A DNA stretch of 8,762 nucleotides from assembly GCA_947490035.1 (NCBI GenBank), contig CANLGS010000117.1, forward strand, positions 1 through 8,762. The letters are read 5' to 3'. The stretch comes from Gemmataceae bacterium. Lineage in GTDB: Bacteria > Planctomycetota > Planctomycetia > Gemmatales > Gemmataceae. A model generated the notes under the pieces. The model was not told where the DNA came from and made no database searches. It worked only from the letters and a program-made list of their open reading frames with translations. The position numbers and the translations under genes were made by a program. Shown here piece by piece: positions 1 through 6,621 of the stretch (position 1 is the stretch's first letter; every line of letters begins with the position of its first letter).

Positions 1-81
1 AAATCCGCCAAGAGCACCGAACAACGGACACGCCCAGACGAAAATCATCCGTGGCGGAAACCGTTCAAAGGGCTCAAGTGA
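1..81 (+). CDS. C-terminal end of a transposase (partial, runs off the window)
   Basis: The first 26 codons of the window are open in frame 1 and end in TGA at 79-81. The tail reads ...DENHPWRKPFKGLK. From memory, integrase-core (DDE) transposases of IS481-like and related groups often finish with a basic tail containing HPWRR or a close variant, which fits this end. The assignment is strengthened by what follows within 70 bp: tandem copies of a 17-bp repeat and a likely TGACA terminus, the arrangement expected at the right end of an insertion sequence. The catalytic domain lies outside the window, so the family cannot be fixed. The alternative is the tail of an unrelated basic protein. Confidence 0.5.
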   Translation, partial: KSAKSTEQRTRPDENHPWRKPFKGLK

Positions 82-96
82 AGACCCCAGGAAAGC

Positions 97-139
97 GGAC
101 ATTTCTATTGGGGACAAACTGAGGACATTTCTATTGGGG
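97..139 (+). repeat. Two direct repeats of a 17-bp unit at the IS end
   Basis: GGACATTTCTATTGGGG occurs exactly at 97-113 and again at 123-139, a period of 26 bp. The repeats are more A/T-rich than the surrounding DNA. They lie between the stop codon of the transposase tail and the inferred element terminus, so they are probably transposase-binding sites; this role is inferred from position. Confidence 0.7.
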
Positions 140-162
140 CCTGACATCGCGGTTGGAAGGTC

Positions 163-193
163 TTGACGCGGCGCCCGCGCCGGGGGATGCTAA
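163..193 (+). promoter_or_regulatory. Weak candidate promoter for the DUF1559 gene
   Basis: TTGACG at 163-168 matches five of six -35 consensus bases. The best -10 partner is TGCTAA at 188-193, with a spacing of 19 bp, which is poor. A small GC hairpin (CGGCG at 169-173, CGCCG at 178-182) lies between them. It starts 17 bp beyond the inferred IS terminus, so the promoter would be native or formed at the junction. Evidence is limited to this partial match. Confidence 0.22.
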
Positions 194-254
194 CATCCGC
201 TCGCACCTATTCCTTTCCCACATCGTTCTGCGGCTCTCCACCGCGGGAGGCTCC

Positions 255-1319
255 ATGCGTCGCCTCGTTCTTCGCTCCGCCACACACCGGTGGCGCGGGT
301 TCACGCTGATCGAACTGCTCGTCGTCATCGCGATCATCGCGATTCTCATCGGGCTGTTGTTGCCCGCCGTGCAGAAGGTGCGCGAGGCCGCCTCGCGCAT
401 GAAGTGCTCCAACAACCTGAAGCAAATCGGGCTGGCGATGCACGGTTACCACGACCAGACCGACGGTCTCCCGCCGTGGGCTTACGATTTCAATCCAGCC
501 CCAACGGGCAACGCGTGGGGCGCTCAAACTCAGGGTCACGGGTCGCTGAGCCTTCTCCTTCCGCATGTTGAGCAAGGTTCCCTTATCCAGGCCGCGACGG
601 GCACCAAACTCGATCTCTCAGTCGCCGATCCCCGGAACGTACCTCCTCCTTGGGGCTCGAACCAATCCGGGTCGTCGCGCGTGAAAATCTTTGAATGCCC
701 GTCGGCCCCGACCCGGACGCTCGACTACGGCCCGTATTTCGTCTCGCTGGGGCTTCCGAACGCGGGAGCCATGGTCCTCGGCGTAACGGACTACGCGGCC
801 GTCCGCGGTTACCACGTCAACTTCCGCAATGCGTGCGCGACCACCAGCCCCGTTCCCCCCGCAAACGACAACGGTGGCGTGTTCGGGATCAAAGGCACGA
901 TGACGAACGGGACGCTGACGGCCGGGAAGATCAGGTTCACCGACGTGACGGACGGCCTGTCGAACACGATTGCGTTCGCTGAGGACGCCGGGCGCCATCA
1001 GATTTACTGGAAGGGGAAACCGATCGCGCCCAACGGTCCAGGTCAGCTCGGCTGGAATCTCAACGGCGCCTGGGCCGACTACAACACCGCGATCTTGATT
1101 CGCGGCATCGACTACAGCACCGGCACTTCGCGTACCGTCGACAGCACCTGCAACGCGGTCAATTCCAGCAACGAAAGCCAGATGTACTCCTTCCACACGA
1201 GCGGTGTCATGACGCTTCGCGGAGACGGGTCCGTGCTGTTCTTGAAGGATGCTGCGGCGCCTGGCGTCATCGCGGCGCTCGCCAGCCGAAACGGTGGCGA
1301 GGTCGTCACGGACAACTGA
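255..1319 (+). CDS. DUF1559 prepilin-like protein (type II pseudopilin family of planctomycetes)
   Basis: This is a 354-aa protein of the DUF1559 family, which is greatly expanded in planctomycetes and is thought to be processed and exported like type II secretion or type IV pilin subunits; the biological role is unknown. The basic leader (residues 1-15) is followed by the prepilin motif [14 protein letters not shown]. The predicted prepilin-peptidase cut is between G15 and F16, with the conserved Glu at position 5 of the mature chain (E20), and a single hydrophobic helix spans about 16-37. The family's [12 protein letters not shown] segment follows. The C-terminus has the family hallmark H-X9-DG (H314, D324-G325). 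The ATG at 255 was preferred over upstream in-frame starts because GGGAGG at 245-250 is a good Shine-Dalgarno, and because the added 34 residues would displace the prepilin leader. A strong terminator follows directly. Confidence 0.93.
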   Translation: MRRLVLRSATHRWRGFTLIELLVVIAIIAILIGLLLPAVQKVREAASRMKCSNNLKQIGLAMHGYHDQTDGLPPWAYDFNPAPTGNAWGAQTQGHGSLSLLLPHVEQGSLIQAATGTKLDLSVADPRNVPPPWGSNQSGSSRVKIFECPSAPTRTLDYGPYFVSLGLPNAGAMVLGVTDYAAVRGYHVNFRNACATTSPVPPANDNGGVFGIKGTMTNGTLTAGKIRFTDVTDGLSNTIAFAEDAGRHQIYWKGKPIAPNGPGQLGWNLNGAWADYNTAILIRGIDYSTGTSRTVDSTCNAVNSSNESQMYSFHTSGVMTLRGDGSVLFLKDAAAPGVIAALASRNGGEVVTDN

Positions 1320-1333
1320 GTACGGAAGTCGGA

Positions 1334-1366
1334 GACCGGTTCACGTGAACCGGTCCTGTTTTCTTC
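1334..1366 (+). terminator. Rho-independent terminator after the DUF1559 gene
   Basis: A perfect 22-bp palindrome at 1334-1355 (ends GACCGG and CCGGTC, centre CACGTG) can fold as a 9-bp stem with an ACGT loop. It is followed by CTGTTTTCTTC, a T-rich tract. It starts 14 bp after the DUF1559 stop codon and lies before the lipoprotein gene, so it should end or attenuate transcription between the two. Confidence 0.75.
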
Positions 1367-1400
1367 AGACGAACCTTAAACTCGCGTTCACGGATTGGTC

Positions 1401-1844
1401 ATGCATTTCCTGCGTTTTCGTTTGCTCGGAGTCGGGTCGCTCATCGCGATCGTGGGCTTCATCAGTCTCTCGTGTTCCTCGCCCGCCGCGCTCAACCCAG
1501 TGCGGGGGAAGGTCGTTCACAAGGGCCAACCGCTCGCTGGCGCGCTGGTCACGTTCCACTCGAAGGAAAAGGTGGATGTGAACACGATCCCTTCGATTGG
1601 GTTCACCAAGGAAGACGGCACGTTTTCCCTGATGACCGGAGACAAGGAAGGCGCGCCGGCGGGCGAGTACATCATCACGATCATCTGCTCCGAAACGGTG
1701 CCGGCCAAGAAGGGCGTGATCTCGACGGGACCACCCGACACGCTGGACCGACTAAGCGGCGCCTACTCGGACAAGGACGCCTCCAAGATCGTCGTCACCG
1801 TCAAACCCGGCGAGAACCAACTCGAACCGTTCGATCTGAAATAG
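1401..1844 (+). CDS. Transthyretin-like / carboxypeptidase-regulatory-like lipoprotein
   Basis: This 147-aa protein has an N-terminal hydrophobic segment (about residues 8-23) ending in ISLSC-SS, so C25 is the probable lipidated cysteine. The lipobox is not canonical, since S-L-S stands where L-[AS]-[GA] is expected. The body is a small beta-sandwich of the transthyretin or carboxypeptidase-regulatory type: VRGKVVHKGQPLAGALVTF, then a GTFSLMTGDKEGAPAGEYIITI stretch (shown here in parts: GTFSLMTGD and PAGEYIITI), then a C-terminal VKPGENQLEPFDL strand. In planctomycetes such genes commonly sit directly behind DUF1559 genes, as here. A role as a cell-surface partner of the pseudopilin is inference. 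ATG at 1401 was chosen; a TTG two codons upstream (1395) is possible. No clear Shine-Dalgarno is visible. The gene is separated from DUF1559 by a terminator, so it may depend on read-through or on an unseen promoter. Confidence 0.85.
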   Translation: MHFLRFRLLGVGSLIAIVGFISLSCSSPAALNPVRGKVVHKGQPLAGALVTFHSKEKVDVNTIPSIGFTKEDGTFSLMTGDKEGAPAGEYIITIICSETVPAKKGVISTGPPDTLDRLSGAYSDKDASKIVVTVKPGENQLEPFDLK

Positions 1845-2206
1845 CACCCGGCTCCCTCGGGCCAGTTTCGGAAGTGAAGGGGAGAAGGGAAGAAAAGACG
1901 GGAACACCGTGGCTCTGTCTTTTCTCCCTTCTCCTTCTCTTCCAAAGCTCTCGGACCGTCAAAACAGGTGGGTGGACACGCGCGGGCTTCGGCCTCGGAG
2001 GTCAATTCGCGGTTTGCGTGTGGATCGCTCAAATGCCACTGAAAACGCTCGAAACTGCTCGGATTGCCTCGCAAATATCGCTCTTCATGCGACGAGGCAC
2101 CAGAAAAACGCCATCTCGCCAAGTGGGCTCGGCACAACGAATTGCAACGATATGACAGACTGCCGACAATCTCGGCGCGCAAACCGCGAGCTGACCTCCC
2201 GCGGTG
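1845..2206. other. Intergenic region between convergent genes
   Basis: This 362-bp stretch lies between the 3' ends of the plus-strand lipoprotein gene and the minus-strand DUF1349-like gene. It holds the long hairpin at 1881-1934 and a small stem-loop (GCCGA at 2162-2166, TCGGC at 2172-2176) about 30 bp beyond the minus-strand stop codon. I see no convincing coding sequence: the frames open here on either strand lack family resemblance and a ribosome site. Confidence 0.6.
1881..1934. terminator. Long inverted repeat, likely bidirectional terminator
   Basis: The purine-rich left arm (1881-1899, beginning GGAGAAGGGA) is the reverse complement of the pyrimidine-rich right arm (1917-1934, ending CCCTTCTCC) apart from one bulged A. 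The loop is 17 nt. The stem is about 18 bp, longer than an ordinary intrinsic terminator, and its position between two convergent transcription units suits a bidirectional terminator. A T-rich exit tract (TTCTCTTCC) follows on the plus side. It could also be a processed RNA stem or a small dispersed repeat. Confidence 0.5.
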
Positions 2207-2920
2207 TCACTTCGGCTCTTTCTGTTCCTTCGGCTTCTCGACCGACAGCGCCTCGAACGTGGCGGCGGCGATCTGGTGCGTGGAGTGCGCGAAGAACACG
2301 CCCACCGTCACCTCGTCCGAGAAGTCCAGCCCCTGCCGCGGCGTGTACGGCGCCGACCACTGCTTCCCGTCGAAGCTGTACGACACGCTAACCGTCTTGT
2401 CCTTGCGCGTCACGCGCAGGTGGGTGGACTTGCCGGCGGGCACCTGCGCCAGCGTGCTGCCCGCGCCGCCGCCGGGGAACCACGTGTCGATCCACACCAC
2501 GCGCTTCAGATCGTCCTGCACCGCGCCGTTAAGCTTCTGGTGGAACTGGTACAGGTGCAGTTCGACGCAGTACCCGCCGCCGGCGACGGTCAGCCCGGCG
2601 CGCGTGCCGGGCCACGCGTCCTCGTGCTTGTTCTTCGGGTTCGGCGCGGCCGCGTCGGTCACCGTCACGGTCGCCTCGAAGTCGCCGGTCACGGCGCGCG
2701 CCGTGCGCGGCATGTTCATACCCTTGCCGTGGATGTACCCGCGGGCCGGTTGGCCGACCGTGCGCATCGTGAGCTGCTTGCCGTTCAACTCGAACTCGCC
2801 GGCGCCGTCGGTCTTGCCCCACAGCTTCGCGACGACCTCCTTCTCGGACGGCGGCGGCACCGGCGCGGCAACGACCAGCGCAGCGGAAACGAGCGCGACG
2901 AGCGTAGTAGCGCGGAGCAT
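2207..2920 (-). CDS. Secreted DUF1349-like (concanavalin-like fold) protein, copy 1
   Basis: This 237-aa protein starts with a clear signal peptide (MLRATTLVALVSAALVVAA, cut probably near AAP at about residue 19), so it should be exported. The rest resembles the DUF1349 / concanavalin A-like lectin fold. It has a FELNGKQLTMR strand, VTGDFEATVTV, a GLTVAGGGYCVELHLYQ segment, a THLRVTRKDKTVSVSYSFDG pattern (positions about 165-185) and the closing VTVGVFFAHST...ATFEALSV. This family's members bind or modify carbohydrate in some cases, but no catalytic residues can be named here, so a surface or binding role is only inferred. It shares the mature N-terminus APVPPPSEKE and overall layout with the gene just upstream, 41 bp away. 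AGGG about 10 nt before the ATG is a modest ribosome site. It is probably the last gene of the minus-strand block. Confidence 0.85.
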   Translation of the reverse strand: MLRATTLVALVSAALVVAAPVPPPSEKEVVAKLWGKTDGAGEFELNGKQLTMRTVGQPARGYIHGKGMNMPRTARAVTGDFEATVTVTDAAAPNPKNKHEDAWPGTRAGLTVAGGGYCVELHLYQFHQKLNGAVQDDLKRVVWIDTWFPGGGAGSTLAQVPAGKSTHLRVTRKDKTVSVSYSFDGKQWSAPYTPRQGLDFSDEVTVGVFFAHSTHQIAAATFEALSVEKPKEQKEPK

Positions 2921-2961
2921 GAGCGAAGCCCTGATAGAAGGTCGGTGTGCGGCGCGGCGGG

Positions 2962-3666
2962 TCACTTCGGCTTGGCGACCGCGAACCCGTCGAACGTGGC
3001 GTGCGCGAACTGGTGGGTGGAGTGCGAGAAGAACACGCCGACCGCGACCTCGTCGGGGAAGGCCATGTCGATGTTCTTGAACGGGTTGCTCGGGGCCGAC
3101 CACTTCTTCCCGTCGGCGCTGTGCGACATCGAGATTTCCTTGTCCTTGCGGATCAACCGCAGGTAGGTCGATTTGCCGTTCTCGGGCACCCCGGACGACC
3201 CGCCCGCGCCGCCGCGCGGGTACGCCGCCTCGATCCGCAACTGGCGCTGGAGGTTCTGATTGGCGGCGCCGGGGAACCGCTGGTACGACTGGCCCAGCGA
3301 GTACCGGAAGATGGACGCGTCGCCCTGAATGTACAGCCCGGCGTTCGTCTCGGCGGCCCCGGCGTCGGCCTTCGCGTCCTTGTTCGGTGCGGACGCGTCG
3401 AGGACGCAGACCGTGACCTCGAAGTCGCCGCTGACGGTATGCTTGGTGCGCGGCACGGACGGCCGCTGCCCCCACGCGAAGTCGCGGTTCGGGCGGCCGA
3501 TGGTCGAGCGCATCGTGAGCTGCTGGCCGTTCAACTCGAAGTCGCCCTGGCCCTCGGTTTGGCCCCACAGTTTCGCGAGCAGTTCCTTCTCGGACGGCGG
3601 CGGCACCGGCGCCGCGACCACACCGGCGGCGGAAACGAGCGCGACGAGAACGGCGGCGCGGAGCAT
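2962..3666 (-). CDS. Secreted DUF1349-like (concanavalin-like fold) protein, copy 2
   Basis: This 234-aa protein has a signal peptide (MLRAAVLVALVSAAGVVAA) and then APVPPPSEKELLAKLWGQT, nearly the same mature start as its downstream paralogue. The fold signatures follow in the same order: FELNGQQLTMR, VSGDFEVTVCV, NAGLYIQGD, a STYLRLIRKDKEISMSHS stretch, DGKKWSAP, and VAVGVFFSHST...ATFDGFAV at the end. The middle (about 85-160) differs from the paralogue, including an acidic, Ala-rich insertion KDAKADAGAAE. The start lies 18 bp after the stop of the retropepsin-like gene, so co-transcription is likely. No strong Shine-Dalgarno precedes the ATG. A ligand or substrate cannot be named; an extracellular binding role is inferred from the fold. 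Confidence 0.85.
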   Translation of the reverse strand: MLRAAVLVALVSAAGVVAAPVPPPSEKELLAKLWGQTEGQGDFELNGQQLTMRSTIGRPNRDFAWGQRPSVPRTKHTVSGDFEVTVCVLDASAPNKDAKADAGAAETNAGLYIQGDASIFRYSLGQSYQRFPGAANQNLQRQLRIEAAYPRGGAGGSSGVPENGKSTYLRLIRKDKEISMSHSADGKKWSAPSNPFKNIDMAFPDEVAVGVFFSHSTHQFAHATFDGFAVAKPK

Positions 3667-3684
3667 GAGGGAAGTCTCGAGGAG

Positions 3685-4155
3685 TCAGTACGCGAGTGTG
3701 GCGGAAGCGGAGGGGCCGTCGTACACGAGGACGCACGACGCGATTACGTCGCGCCCGATCACGGCTTCGATGCCGAACGCGAGGAGCGGAAGTTCATCGA
3801 CTTCCAGTTCGTGAACGATCAGGTTCGACGGCGGTTTGATGATTGGGTGGAGGATCACCAACCCGGCTTCGTAAGAGAAAGTGAGTGACGATCCACCGAA
3901 CACTGGAGAACCACCGGTCGCACCGGGCGCGAGGATGAACCCCGGCTGCGATGGCGGCAGCCTCAAACGGGTGACGACCGACGGATCGACACAGGTCCGC
4001 TCCGCGCCCGTGTCGAGCAGTGCGACGATGGAGAGTGGTTGCGGAATTGCCAATCCTGCTTGGCGTCGGCGGAGGACTTCCGGACGACCGAGTGTGATCT
4101 GAACCTGAACACGCACGCCACCACCGGGCGTGAACGGGATTGCGAGGATCGGCAT
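3685..4155 (-). CDS. Retropepsin-like aspartic protease
   Basis: This 156-aa protein has the hallmarks of a single-domain retroviral-type aspartic protease (clan AA). The catalytic motif LLDTGAERTCVD contains D48-T49-G50-A51 after a hydrophobic strand (SIVAL). A Gly-rich segment at about 78-90 may form the flap, and the conserved helix-strand motif VIGRDVI is at 132-138. Such enzymes act as homodimers, each chain giving one Asp. No signal peptide or membrane helix is present, so it should work in the cytoplasm. The ATG was fixed by its overlap with the preceding stop codon (TGATG at 4157-4153), which implies translational coupling to the 106-aa gene. Length is normal for the family and the key residues are intact. 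The substrate is unknown; the coupled neighbour is an obvious candidate for substrate, inhibitor or adaptor, but that is inference. Confidence 0.85.
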   Translation of the reverse strand: MPILAIPFTPGGGVRVQVQITLGRPEVLRRRQAGLAIPQPLSIVALLDTGAERTCVDPSVVTRLRLPPSQPGFILAPGATGGSPVFGGSSLTFSYEAGLVILHPIIKPPSNLIVHELEVDELPLLAFGIEAVIGRDVIASCVLVYDGPSASATLAY

Positions 4156-4475
4156 CAGGCGGCCCCCGCATTCGCCTTTTCGGACGCCAAGCCAAACCAC
4201 TTCCCGTAGCCGATCAGGAATCGCGCATCGACCACCTGCACCATGAACTGCTCCATCCCGAACAGTTCGCCCCCGCGCTGCCGGGCGTCGCGGTACGTGT
4301 CCCAGGCGCCGTAAACGGTGTCGCCCTTCACCACCGCGTAGCGGCCCCCTTCGCCGTCTTCGAGCAGGCGCGGCAGTGCGCGATAATACGCCTCCATTTC
4401 GGCGCGCATCGCGTTCAACTGTTCGGGAAACTCGGTCGGCCACAGCGGGTGATCCGGCGGCATTCGTGCAATCAT
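4155..4475 (-). CDS. Conserved small protein paired with the retropepsin-like protease
   Basis: This 106-aa protein has no signal peptide and no membrane helix. It has a helical N-terminal part (about 17-38, ending YYRALPRLLE) and a compact core at about 44-83: GRYAVVKGDTVYGAWDTY, then RDARQRGGELFG, then a FMVQVVD strand. I recall small bacterial proteins with the pattern G(K/R)YVVIKGDEV..F.TYEDA...G...FG..PFLV, related to DUF5678-type domains, encoded directly before retropepsin-like genes; this recollection could not be checked. The start at 4475 was chosen over the upstream frame extension because GGAGGA lies 6 nt before it (4487-4482). The stop codon shares its last base with the protease ATG. 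It is 55 bp downstream of a DUF1349-like gene on the same strand. The function is unknown. Confidence 0.82.
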   Translation of the reverse strand: MIARMPPDHPLWPTEFPEQLNAMRAEMEAYYRALPRLLEDGEGGRYAVVKGDTVYGAWDTYRDARQRGGELFGMEQFMVQVVDARFLIGYGKWFGLASEKANAGAA

Positions 4476-4530
4476 GTTCGGTCCTCCGGTTAGGGTCGGA
4501 GTCCATCTTACCACGCCGCGGACGCTGCCT

Positions 4531-5217
4531 CTACTTGTTCGGCACCGTCACCGTGTACTCGTCGAACGTCGCCTCGAACGGGGCGGGGTAGCCGTTTTCC
4601 GCGACCACGCCGACCTTCACCGTCTCGCCCCAGCCGACTTCGACGGCACCGAACTTGTAATCCTCGTCCACCCCGTCGCGGGTCACGAGGCACGTCACCT
4701 TGCCGCCGGTGCGCTCCAGGCGCAATCGCGCCGACGCCGGCGGGCGCTCGGAACTCGGAACGTAGGAGTGGATCTTCCCGCCCTTGCCGCCGAGGTGGGG
4801 CAGGTACTGCGAGTACTGTTCTTCCGGCCCCTTGTCGGACGTGTGCGCCTGGCGGACGAGGCGCAGGTGGTCGTCGTCGGACGCCCACACGATCAACCCG
4901 GTGGCGTGGACCGCGTGGCGGTTCGTCTCGGTGTACGCCGTACCGGGACCGGGGATCGGGAACGCGACGCGAACCGTCGCCACGAAGTCTCCGGTCACGT
5001 TCTGCCACATGCGCGGGGAGTTCCACTTGCCGAGACCTTCCCGCATCGAGTGCGGCGTGCCCGGCACCCCGACCTTGATCGCTTCGCTCTTGAGGATTTC
5101 GAGCGTGGAGTCCTTGTCCGGGTCGAGCCACGCGCCGTACCGCTGGCGCACCTTCGCCTCCGGCGGGATCGGAGCCGCCCCGACCAGCGCGGCCGCGCAG
5201 CGCGAGCGAGAGGACAA
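4531..5217 (-). CDS. DUF1349-like secreted protein with an apparent frameshift in its signal peptide
   Basis: The continuous frame encodes 228 aa from a TTG at 5217. The mature part begins near APIPPEAKVRQRYGAW and shows the DUF1349/concanavalin-like pattern: VTGDFVATVRV, HATGLIVWASDDDHLRLVRQ, ARLRLERTGGKVTCLV, VKVGVVAENG and ATFDEYTVTV. Its start is abnormal. TTG 5217 has no Shine-Dalgarno, and an in-frame TGA lies four codons before it. The natural start is ATG 5230, preceded by GAGGG overlapping the DUF1501 stop, and it reads MTRPVVLSLAL, half of a signal peptide, in another frame. Removing one base near 5197 joins the frames to give MTRPVVLSLALAAALVGAAP, a textbook signal peptide on a 232-aa protein. 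Either the gene carries a one-base insertion (pseudogene or sequencing error) or a short atypical leader (CAAALVGAA) is used. It follows DUF1501 by 10 bp. Confidence 0.8.
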   Translation of the reverse strand: MSSRSRCAAALVGAAPIPPEAKVRQRYGAWLDPDKDSTLEILKSEAIKVGVPGTPHSMREGLGKWNSPRMWQNVTGDFVATVRVAFPIPGPGTAYTETNRHAVHATGLIVWASDDDHLRLVRQAHTSDKGPEEQYSQYLPHLGGKGGKIHSYVPSSERPPASARLRLERTGGKVTCLVTRDGVDEDYKFGAVEVGWGETVKVGVVAENGYPAPFEATFDEYTVTVPNK

Positions 5218-5240
5218 CGGGGCGCGTCATCGGGTGGCCC

Positions 5241-6566
5241 TCAATACAGCTTGTCGATCGGCAGCACGCCGCCGGGCAGGATCGGGTTCGGGCGGTTCGA
5301 CACGTCGTACACCATCGCGTGCGGGTCGAGACCGAGGTTCTTGTACACCGACGCCAGCACGTTCGCGTAGGGAACCGGCTCGTCCTTCGCTTCGCCCGCG
5401 GCGCTGTCCGTACTGCCGATCACTTGACCGGTCTTCATCCCGCCGCCGGAAAGGAGCGCGAAGTTCACGCGCGCCCAGTGGTCGCGGCCGGCGTCCTTGT
5501 TGATCTTCGGGGTGCGGCCGAACTCGCCCCACACGCACACCGTCACGTCGTTCTCCAACCCGCGAGCGTAGATGTCTTCGACCAGCGCCGACACGCCGGT
5601 GTCGAACAGCGGCAGTTGGTCCTTCAGGTACTTGAAGTTGCCACCGTGCGTGTCCCAGAAGCCGTAGGCGACCGTGACCACGCGGCAACCGGCTTCGACC
5701 AGCCGGCGCGCCATCAGCAGTTGGTCGTTCCACTGCGGGGCGCCGTCGCCCAAGTGTTTGGGCGAACCCTTGCCGTAGCGGTTGCGCGTGCGCTCCGGTT
5801 CCTTCGTCACGTCGAGTGCTTCGACCAACTTGCTGGACGTGAGTACGTCGAACGCGCGGTCGTGGAACGTGTCGGCGCTGATCGCGTTCGTCCGGCCCGC
5901 GCTCTTGCGGAACGCGTCCATCTTTTCGAGCAGCGCGCGGCGGTCGTTGAGTTCCGCGGGCGTGACGCTCAGGTTCTTCATCACCGCGAGTTCGTCGCCA
6001 TCGACCTTCGCGGGTGCGGCGCTGCGGCCGAGGGTCGCGGGGCCGGGCGAGTTGTACGGCTTGTGCTGCATCGTCGGCGACAGATCGACGAACGCCGGCA
6101 CGGTCGGATCGGTCTGACCCTGCATCCGCGCGACGACGCTGCCGAAGTGCGGCTTGTTCTCGCGCTTCGCCACGTCCATCGTCGTGGCGGTCATGCTCTG
6201 CCACGAGCTGTGTTCGTCGCGCTGCCCGACCAGCGAGCGGATGACGGTGAGCTTGTCGGCGCACTTCGCGAGCTTCGGCAAGTGCTCGCCGAACTGGATG
6301 CCGGTGACGTTGGTGCTGATCGGCTTGAACTCGCCCTTGAGTTCGGCCGGGCCGTTGGGCTTCAGGTCGAACGTGTCCTGGTGCGCCATGCCGCCCGACA
6401 GGTACACCATGATGACCGACTTGTGCGACTTCTTGCCACTCGCGGCCTCCGCGCGCATGAGTTGCGGCAGCGTGAGGCCGCCGACGCCGAGCGCGCCGAC
6501 CTTGAGGAACGACCGGCGCGAGAGGCCGTCGCAGTAGCGGGCGCGGTTACCGTAAACGGTGAGCAT
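5241..6566 (-). CDS. DUF1501 family protein, Tat-exported, alkaline phosphatase/sulfatase-like
   Basis: This 441-aa protein belongs to DUF1501, a family abundant in planctomycetes and structurally related to the alkaline phosphatase/sulfatase superfamily; its reaction is not established. A twin-arginine leader lies at the start (SRRSFLKVGALG, R17-R18, then a hydrophobic stretch to about 36), so it should leave the cytoplasm folded. Family motifs follow in order: VYLSGGMAHQDTFD (D64 and D67 likely metal ligands), WDTHGGNF (about 304-311), WGEFGRTP (346-353) and GRDHW (360-364). The end PILPGGVLPID is also typical. The ATG at 6566 was chosen because a GGAG lies 9 nt upstream and the frame before it does not resemble protein. 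In many planctomycetes DUF1501 genes follow a DUF1549/DUF1553 cytochrome-type partner; none is present here, and DUF1349-like genes follow instead. A promoter is visible at 6622-6651. Confidence 0.92.
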   Translation of the reverse strand: MLTVYGNRARYCDGLSRRSFLKVGALGVGGLTLPQLMRAEAASGKKSHKSVIMVYLSGGMAHQDTFDLKPNGPAELKGEFKPISTNVTGIQFGEHLPKLAKCADKLTVIRSLVGQRDEHSSWQSMTATTMDVAKRENKPHFGSVVARMQGQTDPTVPAFVDLSPTMQHKPYNSPGPATLGRSAAPAKVDGDELAVMKNLSVTPAELNDRRALLEKMDAFRKSAGRTNAISADTFHDRAFDVLTSSKLVEALDVTKEPERTRNRYGKGSPKHLGDGAPQWNDQLLMARRLVEAGCRVVTVAYGFWDTHGGNFKYLKDQLPLFDTGVSALVEDIYARGLENDVTVCVWGEFGRTPKINKDAGRDHWARVNFALLSGGGMKTGQVIGSTDSAAGEAKDEPVPYANVLASVYKNLGLDPHAMVYDVSNRPNPILPGGVLPIDKLY

Positions 6567-6621
6567 CGGGCTGGACTCCGTTGCGGAGCGAAGGCGGGTG
6601 GGCGGCGGGAAGGTTGTGTAG

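Larger units (their letters stand above)
1..146 (+). mobile_element. Right end of an insertion sequence
   Basis: This interval joins the transposase tail (1-81), two 17-bp direct repeats (97-113 and 123-139) and the sequence CCTGACA ending at 146. Read from the outside inward on the minus strand the end starts TGTCAGGCCCC, so the element would carry a TGT...ACA type terminus. Multiple subterminal repeats next to the end are typical transposase-binding sites. The left end and any target duplication are outside the window, so the exact boundary at 146 is inferred. The element sits about 110 bp upstream of the DUF1559 start codon and points toward it. Confidence 0.5.
2207..3666 (-). repeat. Tandem gene duplication of DUF1349-like genes
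   Basis: The two adjacent genes encode recognisable paralogues of 237 and 234 aa in direct orientation. At DNA level the 5' portions still match closely: a 29-bp stretch is identical at 2838-2866 and 3584-3612, a period of 746 bp, and the coding starts align as well. The centres have diverged strongly. This indicates an old tandem duplication with a conserved signal peptide and first strand. Confidence 0.75.

Noticed and set aside
153..254. 34-codon upstream extension of the DUF1559 gene
   Set aside because: It would bury the prepilin leader, and the ATG at 255 has a good Shine-Dalgarno.
2921..3736. Upstream extension of the DUF1349-like copy 1 frame to a 509-aa protein
   Set aside because: The extension is rich in Arg/Gly/Ala, runs out of frame through the paralogous gene, and the true start has a signal peptide at 2920. 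It is a GC-driven shadow.
4156..4506. Upstream extension of the retropepsin frame to 273 aa
   Set aside because: It is antigenic to no family, Arg-rich, and overlaps the well-supported 106-aa gene in another frame; the TGATG overlap fixes the start at 4155.
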